Assembly (NCBI RefSeq): GCF_035987325.1
Contig: NZ_CP108488.1
Location: 4,712,001 to 4,776,000 of the forward strand
Origin: Streptomyces sp. NBC_01244
Lineage (GTDB): Bacteria; Actinomycetota; Actinomycetes; Streptomycetales; Streptomycetaceae
Direction of reading: 5' to 3'
Length of the DNA: 64,000 nt
Shown here: piece by piece, positions 1 through 8,821 of the stretch
Position numbering within the stretch: the first letter of the stretch is position 1
Layout: each line of letters opens with the position of its first letter
Program-made: the position numbers and the translations under genes
The notes under the pieces: model-generated
What the model was told of the DNA's origin: nothing
The model's input: only the letters and a program-made list of their open reading frames with translations
Databases searched by the model: none

Positions 1-39
1 CAGAAGGCCGCGAACTCCATCACCCTCAAGGACTACTGA
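1..39 (+). CDS. 3' end of an unidentified gene
   Basis: The window opens in the last 12 codons (QKAANSITLKDY) and TGA stop of a gene entering from the left. The open frame and the hairpin about 60 bp downstream support a real gene end. Too little is present to name a family. Confidence 0.55.
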   Translation, partial: QKAANSITLKDY

Positions 40-100
40 CCGCGCGGGCAGGGATACGAGAGGCCTTGCGACCACGCCTGCGCGAGCGGGGGCGAACGCA

Positions 101-133
101 GAAGGGGTGCCACCTGATCGGTGACACCCCTTC
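101..133. terminator. Hairpin terminator between the left-hand gene and tRNA-Ser
   Basis: GAAGGGGTG pairs with CACCCCTTC across a short inner stem and loop. The hairpin lies between a + strand gene end and the 3' side of a - strand tRNA, so it may serve both strands. Confidence 0.6.
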
Positions 134-159
134 GGGCTGGGCCTAGGCCCTGCCTGGTG

Positions 160-244
160 CGGTGGGTGTGGGATTTGAACCCACGGTGACTCGCGCCACG
201 ACGGTTTTCAAGACCGTTCCCTTAGGCCGCTCGGGCAACCCACC
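160..244 (-). tRNA. tRNA-Ser (anticodon UGA)
   Basis: Read on the - strand, the 7-bp acceptor stem GGTGGGT/ACCCACC closes an 85-nt molecule. It has a CUUGAAA anticodon loop (anticodon UGA, reading UCA), a variable arm typical of class II tRNAs and the T-loop GGTTCAAATCC. The discriminator base is G. The CCA end is not encoded, since GCA follows the acceptor stem. No integrase or duplicated tRNA end is next to it. Confidence 0.93.
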
Positions 245-301
245 TGGCGGATACAGAGTACCGGGCGGCGGGGGTGAGTGGCGCTGGGGATTCGCGGGGG
301 G

Positions 302-1255
302 TCAGGCGGTCTGGGCCTTGTCGTAGGCCGCCTTCGCCTCGTTGCCGAAGTACGGGCCGTACATGCGGTTCGGCAGGAAGGTGTAGCCGAAGCTGTTCAC
401 CGAGACCTGGGTGCCCAGGCCGGTCGCCTCGTTGAAGTCCTGGAACCAGGGACCGCCGCTGGAGCCGCCCGTCATGTTGCAGGGCAGGCTGTGGTCCTTG
501 GTCAGCAGGAAGTCCTTGCCGCTGTTGCCGCTGCAGTAGACGAGCTTGGTGCCGTCGTACGGGGCCGCCGCCGGGAAGCCGAAGGCGTACATCTTCTTGT
601 TGTAGCCGCCGTTGAAGACGATGCCCTGGGCTCCGACGGTCTGGCTGAGCGTCCGTCCGTTCAGCGGGGCGACGACCGCCAGGCCGACGTCCATGTTCAT
701 GTCCTCGCTCGCCACCCACTGGTCGGTCGCGAAGGTCTTGGTGGCCGTCCACTGGCCGTAGGGCGCGTTCCCGTTGTCGTACCCCGGGACGAAGATCCAG
801 TTGGTGTGCCAGGCGCCCTGGTACTTCACGCAGTGGCCGGCGGTGATCACCGTGCTGCCGTTGGCGCTGGTGATCGAGTCACCCGAGCAGGAGGCGCTCT
901 TCCCGTTGAAGGTGAAGAAGACCCGGCCCGAGGTTTTGACGACCGCGCCACCGGACGTCCAGGCTCCACCCGGCTGGGGGAAGGCCGCGGGGGAGACGCC
1001 GGCGGGGGTCGGGGCGATCGTCGTGGGGCGCTCCGCGGCGGTGGGCGCCGTACGGGTGGTCGCGCCCGGGGCGGCGATGCCCGGGGCGGCCGTGATGTCC
1101 AGTGGGGTGGCGGCCCGCATCTGTGCGGCCGACCAGGACCCGGGAGCGGGGGCGGGGCGCTGCGCGGCGGCCGAGGGGGAGGCCGCCGTCAACGCACCCG
1201 CAAGCAGGGCCCCTGTCGCGAGCAAGACCGATATGGCTGTCCGATGGCGATTCAC
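302..1255 (-). CDS. Secreted trypsin-like/V8-type serine protease
   Basis: A 317-residue protein predicted to be secreted and to cleave peptides outside the cell. The start is GTG at 1253-1255, preceded by AAGGAG; an upstream extension of the frame lacks a signal. The first 31 residues are a Sec signal peptide (basic start, LLATGALLAGALTAA core, Ala-rich cleavage region), followed by a Pro/Thr-rich propeptide-like stretch to about residue 100. The catalytic triad is visible: His141 in VITAGHC, Asp189 in DMNMDVGL and Ser266 in GGSSGGPW. This is the actinobacterial S1/V8-like family; substrate specificity cannot be read from the sequence. The gene appears monocistronic. Confidence 0.85.
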   Translation of the reverse strand: MNRHRTAISVLLATGALLAGALTAASPSAAAQRPAPAPGSWSAAQMRAATPLDITAAPGIAAPGATTRTAPTAAERPTTIAPTPAGVSPAAFPQPGGAWTSGGAVVKTSGRVFFTFNGKSASCSGDSITSANGSTVITAGHCVKYQGAWHTNWIFVPGYDNGNAPYGQWTATKTFATDQWVASEDMNMDVGLAVVAPLNGRTLSQTVGAQGIVFNGGYNKKMYAFGFPAAAPYDGTKLVYCSGNSGKDFLLTKDHSLPCNMTGGSSGGPWFQDFNEATGLGTQVSVNSFGYTFLPNRMYGPYFGNEAKAAYDKAQTA

Positions 1256-1389
1256 GCATGACTCCTTCTGCCGTGCCCGGATGAAGAGTTGTCGGTGCGG
1301 ATCGGGGGCAGAGTGGCACGCCGGGAACGAGATGTCAGGCACCAGTCGGAACGTTCGGTCGGTTCCGGCCAGGAAATGGCCAACTCCGG

Positions 1390-2448
1390 TTAGGTGGTGA
1401 GGAGGACACCCGCGTACGAGGCTCCGGCCACCACCACCCAGGCCGCGAGGCCCAACAGGGCCGCACGGCCGCCGGTACGGGACAGGGTGGGCAGGTGGAC
1501 CGCGCTGCCCAGGCCGAACAGAGCTGCGGCCAGCAGCAGTTCCTGGGCGGTGTGCGCCCCTTCCAGCACTGCGTCGGGCAGTATCCCGGTGGCGCGCAGC
1601 GCGGCCGCCGCGAGGAACCCGGCCACGAACAGCGGCACCGGAGCCGGTCGGCGGCCCGCGGGCGTGCGCATTCCTCGCCTGCGTGCCCGTACCGCGAAGG
1701 CCACCGCCGCGACCAGCGGGGCCAGCATCGCCACGCGCATCAGCTTGATCAGCACGGCTTCGCCGAGTGCGCCGGGGCCGGCCGTCTGAGCGGTCGCCAC
1801 GACCTGGCCGACGTCGTGGACGCTCGCGCCCACCCAGCGGCCGAAGTCCGGGTCGGAGAGTCCGAGCGGAGACTGGAGGAGCGGGAGGACGGCGATGGCG
1901 AGGGTGCCGCACAGGGTGACCAGAGCCACCGAGGAGGCCACGTCCTCCTCGTCGCTGCCCGAGACCTGGCTGACGGCTCCGATGGCCGAGGCTCCGCAGA
2001 TCGAGTACCCGGTGGCGATCAACAACGGCTGGTCTCCGGGGAGTCCGAGTCGCCGGCCGAGCCAGAGGGTGCCGAGGAAGGTCGCCGCCACCACCGCAGC
2101 CACCATCGCCACGGTGGCCCAGCCCAGCCGGAGCACCTCGTCCAGGCCCAGCGCCAGGCCCAGCAGGACGATGCCGATCCGCATCAGGCGGCGGCCGGCC
2201 AGGGAGAGCCCCGGGCGCGCGGGGCCCCGTACGAAGCCCCGTAGACGGGGGAGGTGAGCCGCGGCGATGCCGAGCACCACCGACACCGTCAGCATCGGCG
2301 CCCAGGGCGCCAGCCGGTGCACCGACCAGGCCACCAGGACTCCGGCCGCCGCGAGGCCCAACCCGGGCCACGATGACGATGTTTCACGTGAAACACCGAC
2401 CGGTACCGATGATCCCGCCCCGCGCACGGGGCGGTGCAGGAGGGCCAT
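1390..2448 (-). CDS. YeiH-family (UPF0324) membrane protein, putative sulfate/sulfite exporter
   Basis: A 352-residue integral membrane protein with about ten hydrophobic segments, including a VLGIAAAHLPRLRG region near the N terminus and the family-typical GYSICGASAIGAV and VGASVHDVGQVVA motifs. Its ATG overlaps the TGA of the cysteine dioxygenase gene (ATGA at 2446-2450), so translation is probably coupled. In enterobacteria yeiH lies beside the LysR gene yeiE, which is linked to sulfite. Here a LysR gene and cysteine dioxygenase are the neighbours, which supports export of an oxidised sulfur anion, although transport itself is inferred. The N-terminal codons contain a perfect parS site. 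Confidence 0.8.
   Translation of the reverse strand: MALLHRPVRGAGSSVPVGVSRETSSSWPGLGLAAAGVLVAWSVHRLAPWAPMLTVSVVLGIAAAHLPRLRGFVRGPARPGLSLAGRRLMRIGIVLLGLALGLDEVLRLGWATVAMVAAVVAATFLGTLWLGRRLGLPGDQPLLIATGYSICGASAIGAVSQVSGSDEEDVASSVALVTLCGTLAIAVLPLLQSPLGLSDPDFGRWVGASVHDVGQVVATAQTAGPGALGEAVLIKLMRVAMLAPLVAAVAFAVRARRRGMRTPAGRRPAPVPLFVAGFLAAAALRATGILPDAVLEGAHTAQELLLAAALFGLGSAVHLPTLSRTGGRAALLGLAAWVVVAGASYAGVLLTT
2380..2395. promoter_or_regulatory. parS site (ParB binding)
   Basis: The perfect 16-bp palindrome TGTTTCACGTGAAACA carries the 14-bp Streptomyces parS core. It lies inside the 5' coding part of the YeiH gene, where it forces the residues G-V-S-R-E-T. One of three identical sites in the window. 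Confidence 0.93.
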
Positions 2449-3002
2449 CAGTCGGTCGGGAGCGTGTAGACGCGGCGGACACTGCTGCCCAGGCGTACGA
2501 CGTCGGCGCCGTAGACGTGCAGGGATATCGCCTTCGTACGACAGGAGTTGCGGACCTTGTGGATGTCGCCGGGCGGGGCGAACCCGCAGACCTCACCGGG
2601 TCCGTTGACCACGTGCTCGGTCGCCACCAGCCGGGCGCCGGTGGTGGCCGTGGCGGGGGCGAGGCGGTAGCGGAGCTCGCTCTCCTCACCCTCGTGCACC
2701 CCGGCCACGCACCACGAGACGTGGTCGTGGACGGCGGTCTCCTGGCCCGGCAGCCACACCAGGGCCACCACGGAGAAACTGCCGTCCGGCTCCGCGTGCA
2801 GGACGTGTTGCCGGTAGCGGTCGGGGTGCCCCTCGTGCTGCTCGGCGGTGAGCAGACCGGGCTTCCCCAGGTGCGGGGCGAGGCGTTCACCGACCAGGTA
2901 GGCGGTCAGGTCGGGGGCCAGTCCCCGGTCCACGACCGTACGGATCTCACTGACGAGGGCGGCCGTCCTCGCGGTCGTGCGGGCCGGCGTGGTGGTGGTC
3001 AT
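2448..3002 (-). CDS. Cysteine dioxygenase family protein (cupin)
   Basis: About 184 residues. It probably oxidises cysteine to cysteine sulfinate in the cytoplasm using Fe(II). The cupin ligands are visible as HDHVSWC (two His) and DIHKVRN (third His), in the order and spacing of type I cysteine dioxygenases. ATG 3000-3002 gives the usual MTTTT-like N terminus. ATG 3027-3029 and TTG 3036-3038 are in-frame alternatives, and none has a strong ribosome site. The stop overlaps the YeiH start. The product can lead to sulfite/sulfate, which fits the exporter downstream and the LysR regulator upstream. Confidence 0.82.
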   Translation of the reverse strand: MTTTTPARTTARTAALVSEIRTVVDRGLAPDLTAYLVGERLAPHLGKPGLLTAEQHEGHPDRYRQHVLHAEPDGSFSVVALVWLPGQETAVHDHVSWCVAGVHEGEESELRYRLAPATATTGARLVATEHVVNGPGEVCGFAPPGDIHKVRNSCRTKAISLHVYGADVVRLGSSVRRVYTLPTD

Positions 3003-3061
3003 AAGGGGAGCGTCGAGGAGCCCACCCATCACGTCCAACGACAGTTGTGAGCTGAAATCCC

Positions 3062-3072
3062 AAGCCCGGCTT
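3062..3072. promoter_or_regulatory. Possible LysR operator
   Basis: An 11-bp palindrome (AAGCC-G-GGCTT on the - strand) lies in the 108-bp gap between the LysR gene and cysteine dioxygenase, about 60 bp upstream of the latter's start. Its size and position suit a LysR-type half-site pair. No other evidence supports it. Confidence 0.3.
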
Positions 3073-3110
3073 ATGGGTTGAGGCGGAGCCGGACCCTCCG
3101 GCGGGCCGGT

Positions 3111-4016
3111 TCAGCAGCCGACGCGGTTCGAGGCCGCCTGCCTCAGCGCCTCCAGCACCACCGCCGTCGCCGGGACCCGCAGATGGTCGCGGTACACGTG
3201 CGCGGCGATGTGCCGGCGTGCGGCCGGCAGCAGGGCCCGCCCGCACACCTTGCTCAGCGAGAGCGAAGGCAGCACCAGGGCGGGCATCATGGCCACGCCC
3301 AGGCCCTGAGCGACCAGGCTCTGGACCACCAGGTTGTCGTCGGTGGCGAAGCGGATGTCGGGCACGAAGCCGAGCCCCGCGCATTCGTGCAGCAGGTTCG
3401 CCCGGCAGCGCGGGCAGCCGGCGATCCACCGCTCCTCGGAGAGGTCCGCGAGGTGCACGGCCCGCCGCCGGGCCAGCGGGTGCCCGGTGGGCAGCAGCAC
3501 CGTCAGCTGGTCCTCCATGAGCCTGACCTCGGCGACCTCCTCCGGAACCTCCTCGTGCAGGCCGGGATAGGTGAAGGCCAGGGTGATGTCGCACTCGCCC
3601 CGCTCCAGCCTGCGCAAGGAGTCCGGGGGCTCTCCCTCCAGCAGCTCGACCTGGATCCCCGGGTGCTCCTTGGCCAGGCTGCTCAGGGCTTCCGGGACCA
3701 GGGTGACGTTGGCGCTGGGGAAGCCGCACAGCCGGACGCGGCCGGTCCGCAACCGGGCGTACGCCTTCAGCTGGGCCTCGGCGGCGAAGAGGCTGCCGAG
3801 GATGGCCTCGGCGTGCCGGGCCATCGACTCCCCGGCCTCGGTGAGCTGCATGCGGCGTCCCACGCGGGTGAACAGCGGGGTGCCGACGGCGCGTTCGAGC
3901 GCCTTCATCTGCTGGGTGATCGCCGGCTGGGTGTACCCGAGGACCCGGGCGGCGGCCGAGTAGGACCCCGAGGCGACCACCTCGTGGAACGTTCGGATGT
4001 GCCGCGAATCGAACAC
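3111..4016 (-). CDS. LysR-family transcriptional regulator
   Basis: A 301-residue regulator. GTG 4014-4016 is preferred over a longer frame because it puts the winged HTH (HIRTFHEVVASGSYSAAARV to about residue 60) at the usual distance from the N terminus and gives normal LysR length. The effector domain follows from about residue 90. It contains the clustered cysteines CPRCRANLLHEC, which could sense thiols or metal, though this is only inference. It is co-oriented with cysteine dioxygenase and the YeiH exporter, its most likely targets. Confidence 0.85.
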   Translation of the reverse strand: MFDSRHIRTFHEVVASGSYSAAARVLGYTQPAITQQMKALERAVGTPLFTRVGRRMQLTEAGESMARHAEAILGSLFAAEAQLKAYARLRTGRVRLCGFPSANVTLVPEALSSLAKEHPGIQVELLEGEPPDSLRRLERGECDITLAFTYPGLHEEVPEEVAEVRLMEDQLTVLLPTGHPLARRRAVHLADLSEERWIAGCPRCRANLLHECAGLGFVPDIRFATDDNLVVQSLVAQGLGVAMMPALVLPSLSLSKVCGRALLPAARRHIAAHVYRDHLRVPATAVVLEALRQAASNRVGC

Positions 4017-4119
4017 GGTCGAAGCATAAGCGGACGTTGGGAGGGGCCGCAGGCACAATCGCGCCTACGGCCCCTCACCATCAAGCCAGTTGCTCCTGCC
4101 GCCCGCGGGCGGCCGTCGG

Positions 4120-5715
4120 CTACTTGTCGCCGACCCGCGAGCCGAGCGTGATGTCCACCGTGGTCGGCTTGCCGCCGCGCAGGTAGGTCAGCTTCACCGT
4201 GTCACCCGGCTTGTACGTCCAGATCTCGCTGATCAGGGTCGGGCCGCTGTCGATCGGCTTGCCGCCGAGCTCGGTGATGATGTCGCCGGGCTTCAGCCCC
4301 GCCTTGCCCGCCGGGCCGTTCGGGTCGACCAGCTCGTTGGCCGAGGCGCCCGTCTCGGAGATCTTCGCGCCGTCGGTCTTGGCCGCGAGGTCCACGGAGA
4401 CCGAGATCACCGGGTAGACCGGCTTGCCCGTCTTGATCAGCGATTCTGCGACGTTCTTCGCCTGGTTCACCGGGATGGCGAATCCGAGGCCGATGGAGCC
4501 GGCCTGGCCGCCGCCGAAGCCGCCGTTGCCGGCCGACTGGATGGCGGAGTTGATGCCGATGACCGCGCCGCGGCTGTCGAGCAGCGGACCGCCGGAGTTG
4601 CCCGGGTTGATCGAGGCGTCGGTCTGGAGGGCACTCATGTACGAGTTCTTGCCGCTGGAGCCGTCACCCGAGGCGACCGGGCGGTTCTTGGCGCTGACGA
4701 TGCCGGTGGTGACCGTGTTGGACAGGCCGAACGGAGCGCCGATCGCGATGGTCGAGTCGCCGACCGCGACCTTGTCCGAGTCGCCGAGGGGCAGCGGCTT
4801 GAGCCCGGACGGCGGGTTCTTCAGCTTGATGACGGCGACGTCGTACCCCTGGGCCCGGCCGACGACCTCGGCCTCGTACCTCTTGCCGTCGGAGAAGGTC
4901 GCGCTGAGCTTGCCGCCGTTGGCCGCGGAGGCGACCACGTGGTTGTTCGTGAGGATGTGGCCCTGCTGGTCGTAGACGAATCCGGTGCCGGTGCCACCCT
5001 CGCCGTCGCCGGCCGAGGCCTCGATGGTGACGACGCTGGGCAGCGCGCCGGCGGCCAGGCCCGCGACGGAGCCCGGATCGCGCTTGAGGTCCTTGGGCGT
5101 GTTGCCGGCGCTGACCGTGGTGGAGCCGGAGCCATTGGCACTCCGGTCGGCCGCCCAGTAGCCGACGCCGCCGCCGACGCCGCCCGCGAGGAGCGCCGCC
5201 GCGAGGACACCGGCGATCATGCCGCCCTTGCCCTTCCGCTTGGGCTGCGGTGCGCCGTCGGTGGCCAGGGGCACGCCCCAGCCTCCACCGCCCTGGCCGG
5301 CACCGGCCCCGTACGCGGGGGCCGCCGGCGGCGGGGGAGGCCAGCCCTCGGCACCCATCGCCTGCGGCGCGGGGGCGTGGGCGTGGGGAGCAGCGGGAGT
5401 CTCGGCGTACGCCGGGGTGACCGGCGGGACCGGGTTCTCGGCGTACACGGGAGCCGGGGCCGGCGGCTCGACGGCCGCGGCGGGCTGGGTCGCCGGGGGC
5501 TGCGGAGCCGGCGGCTGCGCTGCCGGGGTGTGGGGGAGCTGCTGGGTCGGCTCGGTGCCGGGCGCGGGCGTCGGCGGCAACTGCTGCGTCACCGGCTCCG
5601 CGGGCGCCGGCGCGGCGGGCGCCACCGGCGCGGCGTCGACGGGCGCGGCCACCGGGGGTACGGGCGGGGCCGCGGGGGGCGTCGGGGCCGCGGTGCCCTC
5701 GTTCTCGGTGCTCAC
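4120..5715 (-). CDS. HtrA/DegP-like membrane-anchored serine protease with PDZ domain
   Basis: A 531-residue envelope quality-control protease. The GTG start (5713-5715) follows GAGGAGAGAG. Residues 1-160 are Pro/Ala/Gln-rich and probably cytoplasmic. KGGMIAGVLAAALLAGG (about 163-190) is a single membrane anchor, and the trypsin-like domain follows outside. The triad is His259 (ILTNNHVVAS), Asp292 (GYDVAVIKL) and Ser374 (NPGNSGGPLLD). A C-terminal PDZ domain (NGPAGKAGLKPGDIITELGG) follows. This is the standard layout of Streptomyces HtrA proteins. No dedicated regulator is adjacent. Confidence 0.9.
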   Translation of the reverse strand: MSTENEGTAAPTPPAAPPVPPVAAPVDAAPVAPAAPAPAEPVTQQLPPTPAPGTEPTQQLPHTPAAQPPAPQPPATQPAAAVEPPAPAPVYAENPVPPVTPAYAETPAAPHAHAPAPQAMGAEGWPPPPPAAPAYGAGAGQGGGGWGVPLATDGAPQPKRKGKGGMIAGVLAAALLAGGVGGGVGYWAADRSANGSGSTTVSAGNTPKDLKRDPGSVAGLAAGALPSVVTIEASAGDGEGGTGTGFVYDQQGHILTNNHVVASAANGGKLSATFSDGKRYEAEVVGRAQGYDVAVIKLKNPPSGLKPLPLGDSDKVAVGDSTIAIGAPFGLSNTVTTGIVSAKNRPVASGDGSSGKNSYMSALQTDASINPGNSGGPLLDSRGAVIGINSAIQSAGNGGFGGGQAGSIGLGFAIPVNQAKNVAESLIKTGKPVYPVISVSVDLAAKTDGAKISETGASANELVDPNGPAGKAGLKPGDIITELGGKPIDSGPTLISEIWTYKPGDTVKLTYLRGGKPTTVDITLGSRVGDK

Positions 5716-5951
5716 AGCGCTCTCTCCTCGTCACACACGGCTTCAGAAATACGGGCGATATCGGTCCGACTGAACGTTCGACGTGCCGTACAAGTTCCTG
5801 GGCAAAGCCTTTCCCATGACCCGTCAGAGCACTGTAAGCCGGACCTGTGAGTCTCCCCCATCCTTTATCTCCGACATTTCGGACGCATCCCCAGAAGCGC
5901 CCGCGGGGCTCTCCACGACATCCGGGCCCCTCCCGGTGGCACCATGAGCCG

Positions 5952-6752
5952 GTGACCCACGCAATGCCGCGCCCCATCCAGGTCGTCGCCCACCGCGGCG
6001 CCTCGGAGGATGCCCCCGAACACACCCTGGCCGCCTACCGCAAGGCCATCGAGGACGGGGCCGACGCCCTCGAATGCGATGTCCGGCTCACGGCCGACGG
6101 CCATCTGGTCCTGGTCCACGACCGGCGGGTGAACCGCACCTCCAACGGCCGCGGCGCCGTCTCCGCCCTGGAGCTGGCCGATCTCGCCGCCCTCGACTTC
6201 GGCTCGTGGAAGGACCGGGAGGAGTCTCCCGACTGGGACGCGGACCCCGAGCGGACCTCCGTGCTCACCCTGGAGCGACTGCTGGAGCTGGTGGCGGACG
6301 CCGGGCGGCCGGTACAGCTGGCGATCGAGACGAAGCACCCGACCCGCTGGGCCGGACAGGTGGAGGAGCGCCTGCTCTTCCTCCTCAAGCGCTTCGCGCT
6401 GGACGCCCCGCCCGCCGAGGGGCCCCACCCCGTCCGGGTGATGAGCTTCTCGGCGCGCTCCCTGCACCGGGTGCGGGCGGCCGCGCCCACGGTCCCGACC
6501 GTCTACCTCATGCAGTTCATCTCGCCCCGGATGCGGGACGGGCGGCTGCCGGCCGGGGTGGAGATCGCCGGGCCGGGGATGCGGATCGTGCGCAACCACC
6601 CGGGCTTCATCCGAAAACTTCAAGCCGCCGGGCATTCCGTTCACGTGTGGACCGTGAACGATCCGGAAGATGTTCAGCTCTGCGCTGATCTAGGTGTGGA
6701 AGCGATCATCACGAACCGACCGCGACAAGTTTTGTCACAGCTAGGCCGCTGA
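5952..6752 (+). CDS. Glycerophosphodiester phosphodiesterase (GDPD family)
   Basis: About 266 residues. It hydrolyses glycerophosphodiesters to glycerol-3-phosphate and an alcohol. The family signature is clear: AHRGASEDAPEHTLAAY with the catalytic HRG, then LECDVRLTADG and LVLVHD, and a C-terminal VWTVNDPED. No signal peptide is seen, so it should be cytoplasmic. GTG 5952 and ATG 5964 are both possible starts with weak ribosome sites; the longer in-frame extension to 5847 is rejected as non-conserved Pro/His-rich sequence. Confidence 0.88.
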   Translation: MTHAMPRPIQVVAHRGASEDAPEHTLAAYRKAIEDGADALECDVRLTADGHLVLVHDRRVNRTSNGRGAVSALELADLAALDFGSWKDREESPDWDADPERTSVLTLERLLELVADAGRPVQLAIETKHPTRWAGQVEERLLFLLKRFALDAPPAEGPHPVRVMSFSARSLHRVRAAAPTVPTVYLMQFISPRMRDGRLPAGVEIAGPGMRIVRNHPGFIRKLQAAGHSVHVWTVNDPEDVQLCADLGVEAIITNRPRQVLSQLGR

Positions 6753-6783
6753 CGTCCCGCTTTGCGCAGGTGTCACAGGCGAA

Positions 6784-6801
6784 ACACCCGTTACGGGGTG
6801 T
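6784..6801 (+). terminator. Weak hairpin after the GDPD gene
   Basis: ACACCC and GGGTGT pair around a six-base loop, 31 bp after the GDPD stop. There is no T-run, so this may only be an attenuator-like stem. Confidence 0.3.
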
Positions 6802-6923
6802 GCACCGGCGCATCCACTCCGCGTTCGGTCGCCGTGAATGCGTCAGAGGGCGCCGGTCCGGCGGTTTCCGGTCCAGGCCATTGGGGCATCCAGACCATGC
6901 GTGGGGCTAAGGAGGTTCCGGGG

Positions 6924-7439
6924 GTGGCGTTGATGGTGGCACAAGAAGTGCCCACGTCGTCGTGCATGGACGTGTCCCATGGTCCTGCGGGCGTGGGCGA
7001 GGCGAGGCACCGGATGCGCGAGCAGTTGCGCATCAGCGGGGTGTCCGAATCGATCGTGGATGACGCCGTACTGATCCTTTCCGAACTGCTCAGCAACGCC
7101 TGCCGGCACGGCAGACCGCTGGGCGCTCGGGAGAGGGAAGACGGCGGGATACGCGCGTCGTGGCGCGTCGACAAGGCGGGGCGGCTGACGGTCGAGGTCA
7201 CGGACGGCGGCGGGCCCACCCGCCCCATCCCGGCCAAGCCCTCGGTCACCGCACGGGGCGGGCGGGGGCTGACCATCATCAGCGCCCTGGCCCAGGACTG
7301 GGGTGTCCGGGACGGAGCGGCGGGTGAGGTCACCGTCTGGGCGATCGTTGCCTGCGGGACCCGGCACGAGGATTTCGCTACGCGCGTTGCGTCCCCTGCG
7401 ATCGATTTCAGTACGGCCTTCGACGATCTGGATCCCTGA
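6924..7439 (+). CDS. ATP-binding protein, RsbW-like HATPase (anti-sigma type)
   Basis: 171 residues. GTG 6924 is chosen because AAGGAGG lies eight bases upstream; earlier in-frame starts lack this. The Bergerat-fold motifs are present: N box [14 protein letters not shown]1 box EVTDGGGP and the glycine lid [10 protein letters not shown]. This family in Streptomyces includes many stand-alone kinase or anti-sigma-like proteins that act on partner sigma or anti-anti-sigma factors. No partner gene is adjacent. Confidence 0.85.
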   Translation: MALMVAQEVPTSSCMDVSHGPAGVGEARHRMREQLRISGVSESIVDDAVLILSELLSNACRHGRPLGAREREDGGIRASWRVDKAGRLTVEVTDGGGPTRPIPAKPSVTARGGRGLTIISALAQDWGVRDGAAGEVTVWAIVACGTRHEDFATRVASPAIDFSTAFDDLDP

Positions 7440-7594
7440 CCCGACCGGTCCTCGACCGCGGGTGGACGGATGGCGGCCGTCCGGGAGCGCACGCCGACCG
7501 TGCTCCCGGCCGCACCCCACCGGTTGTGGCGGCACGAACGGCTAGGCTCGCGCCCAGACCGACGCCGTACCGCCGCAACCGGGAGACACCCACG

Positions 7595-8569
7595 ATGGCC
7601 AAGAAGCGCCCCTCCGCGAAGTCCGCAAAGCCGCAGCTCAACAGCGGGGAGATCCCGGTGGTGGGCGCTCGCGAGCCCTGCCCCTGCGGATCCGGGCGCC
7701 GCTACAAGGCCTGCCACGGCGCCGCCGCCGCGCACGCCGTCACCGAGCACGTGGCCCGGCCGTTCGAGGGCCTGCCCGGCGAGTGCGACTGGGTGGCGCT
7801 GCGCGAGCTCGTCCCCGCCGCCACGGTGCCGCTCACCCTCAAGGGCGGACTGCCCGAGGGCGTCCCCTCCGTCACGCTGGTGACCGTACTCCCGCTGGCC
7901 TCTCCGGCACTGCGCCGCGAGGACGGTTCCGTCCTGCTCGGCCTGCAGAACGACTCGACCAGCGGCGACCTCGCCCGGGACATGGCCGACACGCTGGAGC
8001 GCGCGCTCGTCGCCGAGCCCGGCACCGTCGTCGAGGCCCGCCGGGTTCCGGCCGAGGGCCCGCGACTTCAGGATCTCCTCTCCGTCGACGGCGGTTTCGA
8101 GCCGGTTGTCCACAGCGGGTTCGAATTCTGGATTCCGGAAGCGGAGAGCGCCCAGAACGCCTCCCCGGAGATCGCCGCCTCCCTGGAGCGCGCCAACGCG
8201 GCCGCCATCCCGACCGTCAAGCTGACCGGCGTGGATGCCGCCTACTGGTGCGAGACCCCGGACAAGAACCACCTGCGCTGGGTCATGCCGCACCCCGAGG
8301 AGAAGCTGCTCGACGCGCTCGCGCGGCTGTCCGCCGCGGGCACGTCCTCGCTCGGCGAGGGCACCAAGCTGGTCGGCTCCTTCCGCGCCCACGGCCTGAT
8401 GGTCCCCGTCTGGGACCTGCCGACCGGAGTCTCGGCCGAGGACGTGGAGAAGCCCGCGGCCGAGCTCGCGGAGCGGCTCGCCGCGGCCCTCGCGACGGAC
8501 GCGCCGCTGACCACGGAGGAGCGTCGCGCCCGCGGCGGCCTCACCAACCGCCAGGTCACGCTCAGCTGA
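7595..8569 (+). CDS. DUF5926-family protein with N-terminal SEC-C-like zinc motif
   Basis: 324 residues, starting at ATG 7595 after GGGAGA. Near residue 30 it has [16 protein letters not shown], the Cys-Cys-(Cys/His) SEC-C zinc-binding motif also found at the SecA C terminus. The remaining ~280 residues are a conserved actinobacterial domain of unknown function. The basic [14 protein letters not shown] terminus hints at nucleic-acid or ribosome contact, which is inference. A perfect DnaA box (TTGTCCACA, 8106-8114) falls within the coding sequence. A strong terminator follows. Confidence 0.82.
   Translation: MAKKRPSAKSAKPQLNSGEIPVVGAREPCPCGSGRRYKACHGAAAAHAVTEHVARPFEGLPGECDWVALRELVPAATVPLTLKGGLPEGVPSVTLVTVLPLASPALRREDGSVLLGLQNDSTSGDLARDMADTLERALVAEPGTVVEARRVPAEGPRLQDLLSVDGGFEPVVHSGFEFWIPEAESAQNASPEIAASLERANAAAIPTVKLTGVDAAYWCETPDKNHLRWVMPHPEEKLLDALARLSAAGTSSLGEGTKLVGSFRAHGLMVPVWDLPTGVSAEDVEKPAAELAERLAAALATDAPLTTEERRARGGLTNRQVTLS
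8106..8114 (+). promoter_or_regulatory. Single DnaA box inside a coding region
   Basis: TTGTCCACA matches the Streptomyces DnaA-box consensus exactly. It is isolated and may be chance or a titration site. Confidence 0.4.
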
Positions 8570-8575
8570 CCGGAT

Positions 8576-8599
8576 GGCCGGCCCGTTCGCGGGCCGGCC
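8576..8599 (+). terminator. Strong terminator after the DUF5926 gene
   Basis: A perfect 10-bp G/C stem (GGCCGGCCCG / CGGGCCGGCC) with a TTCG tetraloop begins seven bases after the stop codon. Confidence 0.85.
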
Positions 8600-8762
8600 A
8601 CCAGGGTCCGGGGGAGGGGCCCGGGGAGGGTCCGCGGGAGGGTCACCGATGACTGCTCACCGGTGATCGGAGTCACAACTCCCGCTAATCGCCTGCAAAT
8701 CGGTGTCCGAATATCAGAGATCGAATTTGCGAACAGGCGATCTCTTGTTACCGTTCTTGTAG

Positions 8763-8800
8763 CCCGGTCGCTGGTGCATCCCCCGTCGCCAGCGACCGGG
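8763..8800. terminator. Bidirectional terminator, possible end of a short RNA
   Basis: A 12-bp perfect stem, CCCGGTCGCTGG / CCAGCGACCGGG, with a 14-nt loop containing ATCCCCCGTC is followed on the + strand by CCCTTGATTTT. It can end the - strand gene at 8822-9490. On the + strand it lies just downstream of an A/T-richer stretch (about 8690-8760) with promoter-like TTGCGA and TTGTTACC elements, so it could also terminate a small independent RNA. Confidence 0.6.
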
Positions 8801-8821
8801 CCCTTGATTTTCCCGTGACGC

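Noticed and set aside
160..244. tRNA-Ser as attachment site of the element
   Set aside because: No integrase or repeated tRNA 3' end lies nearby; the recombinase is 41 kb away and is a serine type inserted in a protein gene.
278..2371. Long open frames on the other strand or in other frames across the protease and YeiH genes
   Set aside because: They are Arg/Gly/Pro-rich, lack ribosome sites and overlap genes with clear family motifs; typical shadows in high-GC DNA.
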